In this document: piece by piece, positions 25,530 through 35,979 of the stretch
How the letters are laid out: each line of letters opens with the position of its first letter
Numbering within the stretch: position 1 is the stretch's first letter
Origin: Vitis vinifera
Taxonomy: Eukaryota; Streptophyta; Magnoliopsida; Vitales; Vitaceae
Direction: 5' to 3'
NCBI RefSeq assembly: GCF_030704535.1
Contig: NC_081818.1
Coordinates: 27,355,501 to 27,419,500, forward strand
DNA length: 64,000 nucleotides
Made by a program: the position numbers and the translations under genes
Notes under the pieces: generated by a model
What the model was told of the DNA's origin: nothing
The model's input: the letters and a program-made list of their open reading frames with translations, nothing else
Database searches by the model: none

Positions 25530-26430
25530 TGAAAATTTCATTTTCTTTGTTACTTATTGACCAAATCTTTTATCAATTTTGGCTCACTCATGTGAACCCA
25601 TATAAAAAATGCTTCGGTTAGAGACTTCTCCATAATGAGAGGACAATGATATTCTCTTTTGTAATCATCTTTGGGTTTACATCATGAGATGTGTTGGGTT
25701 TTTTTGTTTTTTTGTTTTTTTTAATTATTTTTATTTTTCTTTAGTCTATTATTTGGTCCATTATAAATCAAAATCCTCGTTCAAAAATGTATTTATGGAA
25801 TTGGATAAATTCATAATTACCGATGATTAGCGGGTTCATTCATAACTCATAATAAGCTAACTATATCATTACCTTGTTGAACTATTGACGTTTGTTTACC
25901 TCTTGACACTTTTGACTTTTACAATACGATATATTACTTTGACTTTAAGTATTATAATTTTGCATTACATTGTTTTACTCTAAATCTTAAACTCTAAACC
26001 CTAATTGACAAAATTTGTTATATTTATAAGAATTATTATGTTCATTGTAAAGTATTCACCAAATCTATAAAAAAGATTGTCATTACTTAAACAATTTCGA
26101 ATAGTCTCAATTAGTTAGCTTTTAAAGACATTTATTCCATCATCTTTTTAGCTATGGATAATACCAGTAGTTATATTATTGAAATTATTAGAGTACTAAC
26201 TAATCCTTTTCACTATGATTTTAGAGCTGATGATAATTATATTTTTGATTTAAAAAAATGAATGAATTATGAACCAACTTTCTTTTAGGAAATGTAAGGG
26301 TGGTGTTAATAATATCATGTGGGGAAAGTGAAAATTGAACGTGGTCTGTCTGACATCTACTTTTAGGGGGCCACGTCTAATGTCAGCCCAAAACCACTTC
26401 CTAGCGTCCGTTTTGTGGCCCAAAACCAAC
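25530..26430. other. AT-rich spacer upstream of the oleosin cluster
   Basis: No open frame of note. From about 26370 the sequence begins to resemble the upstream region of the intact oleosin gene at 32920, so the local duplication unit starts near here. Confidence 0.5.
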
Positions 26431-26530
26431 TTCTAAGGGCTGCTGTTTGTTTTCATGGAAACTGCGCAAGAAAACAAGAGTAGTCTGGCATGTAATTGAT
26501 GTTCTTTCCCACACGTTGAAACTTGTTCCT

Positions 26531-26536
26531 CATGCA
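26531..26536 (+). promoter_or_regulatory. RY element upstream of the oleosin pseudogene
   Basis: CATGCA lies 103 bp before the ATG, followed by a CACCTGTCATCACC-type block shared with the other oleosin copies. RY motifs are bound by the B3 seed regulators ABI3, FUS3 and LEC2. Confidence 0.55.
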
Positions 26537-26633
26537 AACCCCTCATCGACACCTGTCATCACCCCCCTCTCCCCCTCCTCTTTATGTCCCTCTCACTCGC
26601 TCCAAACCTGTTCCTTTCTCTCTACGCATCCCC

Positions 26634-27044
26634 ATGGTTCGAGGTGGTGACCAGAGACGCCCATCAGCCTCCAAAGTCCTAGCAGTCATCACTCTCCTCC
26701 CCGTCGGCGGAACCCTGCTCCTTCTCTCCGGCCTGAGCTTCATTGGATCAATGATCGGCCTCGCCGTCGCCACCCCGCTCTTCCTCATCTTCAGCCCCGT
26801 TCTGGTCCCCGAGGCCATCGGGATAGGCCTCTCCGTCACCGGAGTTCTCAGGTCGTGAGCCTTCTGAATGACGGCGCTTTCGTCGCTGTCATGGTTGTTG
26901 AATTATCTCCGGCAAGCCGCTGATTCGTTGCCGAAGCGTTTGCGAGTTGTGACTGATAAAATGGGCCAGAAAATGAAGGAAATGGGACATGAGATGCAGA
27001 AGCAGGCCCATGACGGCGGGCCCATAGTAAGGCGGTTTTTATAG
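26634..27044 (+). pseudogene. Oleosin pseudogene with two in-frame TGA codons
   Basis: A former oleosin, the structural protein that coats seed oil bodies. The frame starts [18 protein letters not shown] and has the full first hydrophobic arm and the proline knot P48-x5-S54-P55-x3-P59. Codon 75 and codon 78 are TGA where the intact paralogue at 32920 has GGA (Gly) at both sites. The frame stays open afterwards for 58 more codons (LSSLSWLLNYLRQ..., QKQAHDGGPIVRRFL) to TAG at 27042. Translation would give a 74-aa product lacking the second hydrophobic arm and the C-terminal helix. The promoter block with CATGCA is intact. No frameshift is seen, so inactivation looks recent. Confidence 0.85.
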
Positions 27045-27559
27045 GTGGGGGAGGCCGTTATGTGGTTTAATTTCGATACTATTTTCAAATGCCCTTAAAA
27101 AAAATTATCAAGTTAAAAATAGTTTTAAAACTATTTTATTTTAATAAATATTTTTTTTTTTAAAAATGCATTTTAATAAAAATCCGGTACTTAGCCATCA
27201 ACGGGAACATGGAGCAAGCCACATGTCCCATGTTTAGAGCGTGTTTGCAAATAGTTTTTAAAATGCAAATTTTAACAATAATTTTTAAAAATAGTTTTTA
27301 TGATATTTCACATCAAATATCGAAAAAAACTCTATTTACTTAACCATGTGGATCCATTTCAAAGTCATGAATTTAGAGTAAACAATATCTATATTACAAA
27401 CAATATTTGTATATGGAATGAAGTAAATTATTACAAATGGTATCAAAGTAGATTTTGATCTGATGTAAAAGTTTGTTTGATTCCATAACCGATATATGTG
27501 AGAACCCTTTGAACTCAAAGCAAATAATATTTACGTGGGAGTTTTTTATTAGGATTCTA

Positions 27560-28990
27560 ATTTAGACTTCTTTTTAATAAAAATATTTTAAACCTATTTT
27601 ATTTTAATTTGAAATAAAATTGTTATTGACAAAACTATAAAAAATGTTGATTGAAATTTTTTGAATGTCTTGTAATGTTTAAACTTAAAGATTTTTATGA
27701 AAATGATTATTAAATTGTATCTTCAATTTGAAATTATATTTGAAAATTTTGATCTATGAAATTGTATTTATATTTTTTATTGGGCTTTGAGTTCATTAAT
27801 ACAAAAGAATTATGCTAATAATCACAAGAAATATTTAAAATTTGAGATTGGTAATCATGTTTTCTTAAAAATTTCGCCTATAAAGTTTATAACGAGATTG
27901 AATGGGTAAAAGAAACTTAGTCCTTGGTTAAAAGGAAGCTTACTCCTTAGTTTGTAGGACCATTTGAAATCTTACAAAGAGTAGGCATTTTGGCTTATAA
28001 AGTAGTCTTATCCCTAAGTTTGTCTAAGATCTATAATGTAATCCATATCGACTTTGAGGAATTATGTTTTAATCCCTCTCATGTTGAGAAGTTAAAACTT
28101 ATTCGAATTTAGTTGATTAGACTTATTAAGAAGTACTCATTCAAATTGTAAATCTATAATGGACAAAATATTACTTTTGGCTATTATCAAGTTGGTAAGG
28201 GTCAATAGAGCAATTATAATATTCAAGAGATTACTTGGAAATTAGAGGAGGAAATGAGAGAAAAACATCCATATCCATTTTAAGACTCAAGTGAGGAGTA
28301 GGTTCTACAAGATTTAAATTTTTCAAGATTTTGAGTGTTTTTTTAGGTAATAGAATTATGATAGATTTTCTAAAAAACAATTTTTTTTCTATATGTTATT
28401 TTGAATTAAAATGTTTTTTTTTTCTCTATATGAATAAAATATATTTTGCATGAAAAATATATGAGATTATTTTAATTGTTTATAATAGAAAAATATGGAG
28501 ATATTATATTTTTTGTAAGTTCAAATAAAATAATACATAATTGTTTAACTTTTATTTGTTTGATCATAGTCAACCAAAATATTATTATTGACTTTTACAT
28601 TCCTTTGTGAGGAATATAATTGTATTGAACTTAACCTGTAAGGGTTTGGTTAGAGGTTACTTGATTATATTTATCTTAAAAATGAATAAATTTGAGGCTA
28701 ATTACCTATTTTTAAAGTTTCACTTAATCAGACATTATTTATTATTTGATAATCATTAAAAAAATATTTTAAAACCATTTGATTATGATTTAATATAAAA
28801 TTGTTATCAACATAAATATGAAAAATTTGGTTGAAAATTCTTTTAATGTCTTAGGGTTTTTAAACTTCAAGGAATTTTTATGAAAATCATTGTTGAATTA
28901 TATATATTTTAAATTATATTTGAAAATTTTGATCATGAAACTATACCAATATTCTTGATTGACCTTTGAATTAATTTCTTTTTATCGACT
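27560..28990 (+). mobile_element. Ty3/gypsy remnant (integrase C-terminus) between direct repeats
   Basis: Between about 27800 and 28340 the + strand, with frame changes, reads like the end of a gypsy polyprotein: HVFLKISPIKF, FEILQRVG (shifted), LSKIYNVIHID and TWKLEEEMREKHPYPF. It is flanked by two diverged direct repeats of about 230 bp (27560-27800 and 28740-28990) sharing 'aaattatatttgaaaatttt' and 'tttttatgaaaat'. The repeats may be LTR-related or part of the internal region. No complete protein is possible. Confidence 0.55.
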
Positions 28991-29965
28991 ATTTTTCAAG
29001 TACTCTTGTTTCGTACAAAGACCAATGATTAAGATGGAGATTTTTGCGTTTGAACTTTTATTTTGGTACACTATCTAAATGTTAAAAATTAGTTACTATT
29101 TGAATCATTTGAGTTTGAAGTTGTTTGATTAATAGGAAAGTGGTTAATATGTTAATTTTTTTTTCTTTTTAAGCTGAGTTTTAAGAAATATAATATCTTT
29201 TACTTACTCTGAACAATAATTTGGTACTTAATAATTTTTCAGTTACAAGATGATTATTTGAATCATTTGCACTTTAAACATTCGAGCTTAAAAAGTGAAA
29301 TAACTATCATATCCTTAAAATAGGTCTTGCATCGTGATGGAGATTTCCATATTTTTTCCTATTATAAACAATTAATGGAATTGAGTCGCAGAAACAACAC
29401 AATAGTAACCAATATAAGAGGATACAAGAAATCTTCCCGACTTGTATTACTCAAATAATTAGAAGGTTACAAAAAATTTTGTGTTCCAACACTTCAAAAT
29501 TTTGTGTAAGTCAGAGAATCAAATCCCACATACAACCTCAATATCTCTATCCCCTTTCTCTATTGCAAGAGCCTTTTTATAGCAGGCTTCAGCATCTTTA
29601 AATTTTGAATTCAAACAAGCTGTTTGTTTGGGGTGATGGTTATACAACTCTCAAAACCACCCAATCGAGCACACCTCTTTAGCCTAAGGTGCCTATTCAT
29701 GTTTCACATAGCCCATATCAACAAAGCCTTCACTTGATGCTCCTTTGTTGAACTAGTGTTTGTTGCTAATGGTGTCTTTTCCAAATGGGTGCCATATAAC
29801 CACCCTTTCAACTTAGCTCAGTACCCTTTCTTTCATCAAGTTATCTTAAGAGTCATGTCCAACCCATCATTGTTACAAGGCAACCCATGTCCTAGCCTAT
29901 CAATCCATTAATGTGCATCACCCTAGCTACACGCTGATGCCTACCCTTTGTGCCATGTCTAGGTA
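28991..29965. other. Non-coding flank of the foldback element
   Basis: The part from 29380 on is less AT-rich and resembles diverged repeat DNA, but I could not assign it. The same type of sequence resumes at 32107-32400 on the other side of the foldback insertion. Confidence 0.4.
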
Positions 29966-29975
29966 CCCATGGCAC

Positions 29976-30794
29976 GGACTTTTCTCAATAGTACAGTAGT
30001 TTAAAAAAGTTATGCTTAAATTATTGTAGTAGAAGAAGTTATTACAAATATATGGTAGTTTTTGCCACATAGGAGAGAGGAGAGAGGAGAGAGGAGAGAG
30101 GAGAGAGGAGAGAGGGGATAGGAGATAGGGTGATAGGATATTATAAAAGGGAACTCGTCTCTTGAAGAGACGAGTTCCATGAAAAAAAAAATATATATTT
30201 TTTTAAAAAAATTCCCATTTACTCAAGGGAACTCGTCTCTTCAAGAGACGAGTTCCATGAAAAAAGACAAGGGAAAGACGAGTTCCCAGGGAAATTTTTT
30301 TTTTTTTTAAATATATTTTTTATTTAAAAAAAAATCCCAAATTAAATAAAAAAAAAAATTTCCTAAAGGGAACTCGTCTCTTTGGGAAATTTTTTTTTTT
30401 TTAAATATATTTTTTATTTAAAAAAAATCCCAAATTAAAAAAAAAAAAAATTCTTAAAGGGAACTCGTCTCTTGAAGAGACGAGTTCCCATGTAAAAAAA
30501 AATATATTTTTTTTAAAAATATATATATTAAAAAAAAAAAATTCCTAAAGGGAACTCGTCTCTTCAAGAGACGAGTTCCCTGGGAAAAAAATTATTATTT
30601 TTTTTTAAATATATTTTTTGTTTAAAAAAAAATTTCCTAAAGGGAACTCGTCTCTTCAGGAAAAACAATATTTTTTTTTTAAAAAAAAATCCCAAATTAA
30701 AAAAAAAAAAAAAAAAAAAACAAATTTTTTTTAAAATATAATTTTTTTTACATGGGAACTCGTCTCTTGAAGAGACGAGTTCCCTTTAGGAATT

Positions 30795-30842
<48 letters not shown>

Positions 30843-30928
30843 TTATTATTATTATATATATATATATTTAAAAAAAAAAAATTTACATGGGAACTCGTCT
30901 CTTGAAGAGACGAGTTCCCTTTGGAATT

Positions 30929-30968
<40 letters not shown>

Positions 30969-31093
30969 TTGGGATTTTTTAAAAAAAAAAAAATTTCCTA
31001 TGGCAAAAAAAAATTAATTTAAAAAATTGGACTTTAAGACGAGTTCCCATAGGAAATTTTTTTTTTTAAATATATTTTTTATTTAAAAAAATC

Positions 31094-31144
<51 letters not shown>

Positions 31145-31206
31145 AATTCCAAAGGGAACTCGTCTCTTGAAGAGACGAGTTCCCATGTAAATTTTTTTTT
31201 TTAAAA

Positions 31207-31238
<32 letters not shown>

Positions 31239-32096
31239 AAAACAAAAAAAAAAAATTCCTAAAGGGAACTCGTCTCTTCAAGAGACGAGTTCCCATGTAA
31301 AAAAATTATATTTTAAAAAAAAAAATTGTTTTTTTTTTTTTTTTAATTTGGGATTTTTTTTAAAAAAAAAAATATTGTTTTTCCTATGGGAACTCGTGTC
31401 TTGAAGAGACGAGTTCCCTTTAGGAAAATTTTTTTTAAACAAAAAATATATTTAAAAAAAAATAATAATTTTTTTCCCATGAAACTCGTCTCTTCAAGAG
31501 ACGAGTTCCCTTTAGGAAATTTTTTTTTTAATATATATTTTTTTTTACATGGGAACTCGTCTCTTGAAGAGACGAGTTCCCTTTAAGAAATTTTTTTTTT
31601 AATTTGGGATTTTTTTAAATAAAAAATATATTTTTTTTTAAAAAAAAATTCCCCAAAAGACGAGTTACCTTTAGGAATTTTTTATTTATTTAATTTGGGA
31701 TTTTTTTTAAATAAAAAATATATTTAAAAAAAAAAAAAAATTTTCCCTGGGAACTCGTCTTTCCCTTGTCTTTTTTCATGGAACTCGTCTCTTCAAGAGA
31801 CGAGTTCCCTTGAGTAAATGAGAATTTTTTTAAAAAAATATATATTTTTTTTTTCATGGAACTCGTCTCTTCAAGAGACGAGTTCCCTTTTGTAATATCC
31901 TATCACCCTATCTCCTATCTCCTCTCTCCTCTCTCTTACCCTCTCTCCTCTCTCCTCTCTCCTCTCTCCTCTCTCACCCTCTCTCCTCTCTCCTCTCTCC
32001 TATGTGGCAAAAACTACCATATATTTGTAATAACTTCTTCTACTACAATAATTTAAGCATAACTTTTTTAAACTACTGTACTATTGAGAAAAGTCC
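29976..32096. mobile_element. Giant foldback (inverted-repeat) transposon, probably MULE-related
   Basis: The left end GGACTTTTCTCAATAGTACA and the right end are exact inverted copies over about 98 bp. They are flanked by identical 10-bp direct repeats CCCATGGCAC at 29966-29975 and 32097-32106. The whole 2121 bp is one inverted repeat: a left arm to about 31003, a loop near 31004-31040, and a right arm from about 31041. Outer arms hold GGAGAGA (left) and TCTCTCC (right) arrays, inner arms a ladder of 31-bp palindromes. No protein can be encoded. The 10-bp duplication and long inverted ends fit a non-autonomous Mutator-like foldback element, but the superfamily is inferred. Perfect ends and duplication suggest a recent insertion. 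Confidence 0.88.
30149..31889. repeat. Ladder of 31-bp palindromes separated by A/T homopolymers
   Basis: Each unit is GGGAACTCGTCTCTT, one central G or C, then the exact reverse complement of those 15 bases. Full or nearly full copies start near 30149, 30227, 30459, 30550, 30753, 30888, 31156, 31263, 31387, 31482, 31553, 31776 and 31857. Half units occur near 30280, 30368, 30641, 31038, 31657 and 31748. Spacers are runs of A, T and TATATA, and are mirrored between the two arms. Every unit can fold on itself, and the arms can fold on each other. Confidence 0.9.
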
Positions 32097-32106
32097 CCCA
32101 TGGCAC

Positions 32107-32580
32107 ATCCATGTTGTCTTCTTTGTCTAGGCAGCCATGTACTAACCCATTGCAAGGTCATGCTATGCTTGTAGGCCACAAGAGTCAACAAGTCAAACCC
32201 ATGTCATGTCCCTCACTCTACCTCCTATCAACCATGCACCGCCATGTCTATATTCTTTTTTATTGCTACAATGGTACCAAGTCACGTCTAAATCCTACCT
32301 TGGTGCAACAACGAGCTGTGACGTTATGTGTCAAGACGCCTCATATGGCACAAGGCATTGCTTCCTTGTGTTGCAGTTAGGAGCCTAGGAGGGGCAGCTG
32401 TTTCATATGTCATGGAGCCCATGTACAGGTGTTAGCAAAATCAATAATTCTAAACACTTAATTTCTAAAAAAATTGATATCTGGAACTCAAAATTATTCT
32501 TCTCATATAAATAAATTAATAAAAATTACTTTGTTTATGTTTTTAATAATATAAATAATTTTAAAAGATGGTTATAATTT
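32107..32580. other. Spacer between the foldback element and oleosin 2
   Basis: Continuation of the unassigned repeat-like DNA seen left of the foldback insertion, then AT-rich sequence. No gene. Confidence 0.45.
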
Positions 32581-32786
32581 AAGAATAACGTTCAGTGGTT
32601 CTTTTCCGCTCAACTCAGAAGAGAACAGGTTAGCGGGGCAAGTCTGTACAAAATCAGCCCAAAACCTCTTTCCAGGCTCTAAAACCAGCTTCTTAGCCTG
32701 CTGTTTGTTTCCGGGGAAAAGGCGCAAAGAAACAAGAAAGCTGTGACACGCAATTGATTCCTTTCCAAACGCTGATACTTGTTCGC

Positions 32787-32792
32787 CATGCA
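32787..32792 (+). promoter_or_regulatory. RY element and promoter block of oleosin 2
   Basis: CATGCA lies 133 bp upstream of the ATG. Two CACCTGTCACC blocks follow, then a TTTATATC TATA-like box at about 32850. The 32640-32800 region matches 26400-26540 upstream of the pseudogene. Confidence 0.6.
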
Positions 32793-32919
32793 GACCACCT
32801 GTCACCACCTTCGCCAACACCTGTCACCGCTTTTCCTGTCACCCTCCTCTTTATATCTCCCACTACTCCACCGCTCTCCCTCGCCAAACCCATTTCTCTC
32901 CGTTTCTGTACAAATCATC

Positions 32920-33342
32920 ATGGCTGAACGTGATGAGCAGAAAGGCCCATCAGCCTCCAAAATCCTAGCTGTCATAGCCCTCCTCCCTCTAGGAGGCACC
33001 CTGCTGCTTCTATCCGGCCTGACATTCGTGGGGTCAATGGTCGGCCTCGCCGTCGCCACCCCACTCTTCCTCCTCTTCAGTCCCGTTCTGGTTCCAGCGG
33101 CAATAGGGATCGGCCTCGCCGTCACCGGATTTCTCTCGTCTGGAGCTTTAGGAGTAACAGCCCTCTCGTCGCTGTCGTGGTTCCTTAACTATCTCCGGCA
33201 ATTGGCGGCTGGGATGCCGGATTATTTTCAGAGGGTGACTGACAAACTGGGCCGAGAAACGAAGGAAATGGGCCAGGAGTTGCAGAGTCAGGCCCATGAA
33301 GGCTGGGGCAAGCCGACAAAACGAATACAAATTGGGCTATGA
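32920..33342 (+). CDS. Oleosin (oil-body protein), cluster copy 2
   Basis: Structural protein of the oil-body phospholipid monolayer, preventing coalescence in seeds. A single exon encodes 140 aa from [19 protein letters not shown] short polar N-terminus (about 12 aa) is followed by a roughly 70-residue hydrophobic hairpin with the proline knot P48-x5-S54-P55-x3-P59. An amphipathic C-terminal region follows ([21 protein letters not shown]). There is no 18-residue insertion of the high-molecular-weight type, so it is a low-molecular-weight form. The ATG fits the family length and follows a TATA box and an RY motif. Compared with its paralogues the tail after AHEG differs ([12 protein letters not shown] against GGPIRKLGY). 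Seed expression is inferred from family and promoter. Confidence 0.93.
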   Translation: MAERDEQKGPSASKILAVIALLPLGGTLLLLSGLTFVGSMVGLAVATPLFLLFSPVLVPAAIGIGLAVTGFLSSGALGVTALSSLSWFLNYLRQLAAGMPDYFQRVTDKLGRETKEMGQELQSQAHEGWGKPTKRIQIGL

Positions 33343-34320
33343 GCTGGGCGTGGGACGTCAAGCATTTGGGCCCTGGGGTGCTCTGTGGTTTTATTTCATT
33401 TTCTACGTTGGAGAATAGATGGCTAGGTTTCATTTTGCTGTACGCGTGTTTGCTTTGAGGCATAAAATAATAATATAATATGTTTATTTTCATTTAGTTT
33501 CAAATTTTTAATGAACTAATCAGCAGTCTTTTGCAATATTTGATGACACGTCATTTCAATTTTCATCATCGCTCACACCTTTAAGACCTTTTAGATTAGA
33601 ATTTGGGAATGCCTATTGCTGGAAACATTACTAGAAAACAATTTTTAAAATCTAAAAAATAAAAAATAACACATGGAAAATCTTTTATTGTTAATGATTG
33701 TCTGATATTTTTTTAAATACATTATTTTTACAATAAATGTAAAAGATTTTCGAGGCCCGAAACAAAATACTTTGTGTTAGGAATTAGGGACAAAGGACAA
33801 TCTTAGATAGACAATTTTTTCATGAGGCTTAGATTTTAAAAAGGTTTAGATGTTTATTGGTGTTTATTCTTATAGAATTAAGAAATAATTGAAAGTATTA
33901 AATTAACTTATATTGAAAATTTTGTATTATTATATATATATATATATATATATATTTGAGATCAATTTAAGGTATGTTTAGTTTAGGAGTGTTTTAATTT
34001 TTTAATAAATTATTTTAAAAAATCATTAAAAATGTCTATAATTTTTAATAATTATAATTTTTGCATTAAATATTTTTTATAATTTTTTTACAAAAATTAT
34101 ATTTTAAATAACTAATAAAAATAATTTATTAATATAATTTTAAAATTTTATTTTATTTTCCTCAATTACTTTTTAGAATTAAAATTAATTTTAATATTTT
34201 TTGTCACCTTTAACCATTCTATCCAAACTTAAAAAAATATTATTTTATTTATTTATTTATTTATTAATTATTATTTTTACAACCAAAGATCACATAATAA
34301 TACCCAAAGCCCACTTCGAA
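33343..34320. other. AT-rich spacer between oleosins 2 and 3
   Basis: Contains a (TA)n run at about 33932-33953 and homopolymer tracts; no gene visible. Confidence 0.6.
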
Positions 34321-34407
34321 AACCTAATGGTTGGTACTGCAGATGAGCACAAGAGAAACGTGGCAAAGATGTCTTGCCATGTGGTACAAACACGCATACC
34401 TGGCTCC

Positions 34408-34413
34408 CATGCA
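34408..34413 (+). promoter_or_regulatory. RY element upstream of oleosin 3
   Basis: CATGCA 120 bp before the ATG, followed by a CCACGTCATCACC block that includes an ACGT core suited to bZIP factors. Confidence 0.55.
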
Positions 34414-34527
34414 AAGCCCCTCATCACCACCTTCCCACCACGTCATCACCCTGTACTGACTCCTCATCCATAAAGCATACCCACTTCAACCCTCCTCTCA
34501 CTCCTCTCTTCAATCTCATAATCATCC

Positions 34528-35001
34528 ATGGCCGACCGCCCCCAACCCCATCAGCTTCAGGTTCACCCACAACACCTTTACAATGCTGGTATCAAGACCC
34601 TCCTTCCCCAGAAAGGCCCATCAACCTCCCAGGTTCTAGCGGTCATAGCCCTCCTCCCCCTCGCCGGTTTTCTGCTGCTTCTCGCCGGCCTCACTTTCGC
34701 CGGCAGCGCACTAGGCCTCGCTGTAATCACCCCTCTGTTCCTGATCTTCAGCCCTGTTTTAGTCCCTGCTACCATAGCCATCGGGCTTGCCGTTGTCTCC
34801 TTTGTTACGTCGGGAGCTTTTGGAGTGACGGGACTGTCGTCGCTGTCATTTGCAGTGAACTCTTTCCGACAAGCTGCCGCTCCGCTGCCTGGGTACTTGC
34901 GGAGTGCGATGGATAAATTGGGGGAGAAGACCAAGGGTTTGGGGCAGGGGATCCAGAAGCAAGCCCATGAAGGCGGGCCCATTAGAAAACTCGGCTACTA
35001 A
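34528..35001 (+). CDS. Oleosin, cluster copy 3
   Basis: Oil-body structural protein of 157 aa in one exon. The N-terminal arm is longer than in the neighbours (about 33 polar residues, [17 protein letters not shown]...). The hydrophobic hairpin carries the proline knot P69-x5-S75-P76-x3-P80. The C-terminal amphipathic part is [22 protein letters not shown] with tail PIRKLGY. This C-terminus keeps the K-x-AHEG motif common in seed oleosins. The gene lies between copies 2 and 4 in the same orientation, 1.2 kb after copy 2 and 0.4 kb before copy 4. All key residues are present. Function is from the family. Confidence 0.93.
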   Translation: MADRPQPHQLQVHPQHLYNAGIKTLLPQKGPSTSQVLAVIALLPLAGFLLLLAGLTFAGSALGLAVITPLFLIFSPVLVPATIAIGLAVVSFVTSGAFGVTGLSSLSFAVNSFRQAAAPLPGYLRSAMDKLGEKTKGLGQGIQKQAHEGGPIRKLGY

Positions 35002-35219
35002 GCTTGGGCCTTTTGGGCTTTGATGTGGGTTTGGGCTGTAGGAGAGTTGAGAATGAGTTTTATTTGTGTATGGGCTTTTCTTTAATGTACTCGTATGGGG
35101 TGTGGTATTTGGTATCTGAGTAGAGACTTTATGTATGTTGATTTTATAATTGAACGTTCAACCTCTTTGCCAAGCTTGAAGTTTAGCCCATTAGCTGAAT
35201 TTGAGCAAATATGGATTCC

Positions 35220-35307
35220 CATGCAAGCCTATCCAACCTACAGAATAGCGACGAAAGAATGTGGCGGCGGCAAACCCCCTCCAAAATTGATACTTGTCTC
35301 CCATGCA
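35220..35307 (+). promoter_or_regulatory. Two RY elements upstream of oleosin 4
   Basis: CATGCA at 35220-35225 and again at 35302-35307 (103 bp before the ATG), then CACCTGTCACC and a CATATATAG TATA box near 35354. Confidence 0.6.
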
Positions 35308-35404
35308 AGCCCTATCATTGCCGCCTTCCGCCACCTGTCACCTCCACTGCCCCATATATAGCCGCCACCCCACCACCGCTCTATCCAAACCTCCATTATC
35401 ACCC

Positions 35405-35821
35405 ATGGCTGATAGCCCACCAACGTACGAAGTTGAAATCCAGTCACAGTACCATGAAAGAGGCGGCCTTTCAATTTCTCAAATTCTAGCACTCATCACA
35501 CTTCTTCCCACTGGCGGCACCCTCCTCCTCTTCGCTGGCCTGACCTTCGCTGCCAGCATGGTTGGGCTCGCCGTCGCCACCCCGCTGTTCCTGATATTCA
35601 GTCCAGTTCTCGTCCCGGCGGCTGTCGTCGTCGGGCTTGCTGTGAGCGGCTTTATCACGTCCCAGACCTTGGGAGCGACGGGAGTGTCGGCGTTGTCGTG
35701 TGCATGGGATTACCTTCAACGAGTATTGGAGTCCTCGCCGTTGAAGGGTGTAGTGGATCGGATGGGAAAGGGCCATGCCCTAAAAGACGGCCCCGTTAGT
35801 TTGGTTCAATTCGAAACATAG
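35405..35821 (+). CDS. Oleosin, cluster copy 4, with a divergent C-terminus
   Basis: Oil-body protein of 138 aa in one exon, starting MADSPPTYEVEIQSQYHER. The hydrophobic hairpin is intact, with proline knot P60-x5-S66-P67-x3-P71. The second arm is more diverged (SQTLGATGVSALSCAWDYLQ). The amphipathic tail is shortened: DRMGKGHALKDGPVSLVQFET lacks the ETKEMGQ..QKQAHEG helix seen in copies 2 and 3. It may bind oil bodies with altered stability, or be relaxing in function. A polyadenylation-like CAATAAAAAG lies near 35969. The start codon is set by alignment with copies 2 and 3 and by the TATA box about 45 bp upstream. Confidence 0.9.
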   Translation: MADSPPTYEVEIQSQYHERGGLSISQILALITLLPTGGTLLLFAGLTFAASMVGLAVATPLFLIFSPVLVPAAVVVGLAVSGFITSQTLGATGVSALSCAWDYLQRVLESSPLKGVVDRMGKGHALKDGPVSLVQFET

Positions 35822-35979
35822 GCTGGTTTTGTTATGGTAGACGTATCCAGTTGGGGCTTGGTGCGTTGGATCATGTACATCCCATCCTATTTGGCTATTA
35901 AGTTAGTAGAATTGTGTTCAACTATTTGCATCTCTGTAATAGTTTAGCACCCACTGCTATTCATATCAATAAAAAGTTT

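Noticed and set aside
26856-26867. Possible TGA readthrough or recoding in the first oleosin
   Set aside because: Two TGAs within four codons and no recoding signal known for plant oleosins; plain nonsense mutation is simpler.
30793-31017. Open frame of mostly Phe, Tyr and Lys codons
   Set aside because: It is translation of poly-T and TATA tracts in the foldback element and has no protein character.
32802-33125. Minus-strand open frame opposite oleosin 2, and the similar ones at 26582-26839 and 34578-34982
   Set aside because: They are antisense shadows of the GC-rich oleosin hairpin and recur in each copy for that reason.
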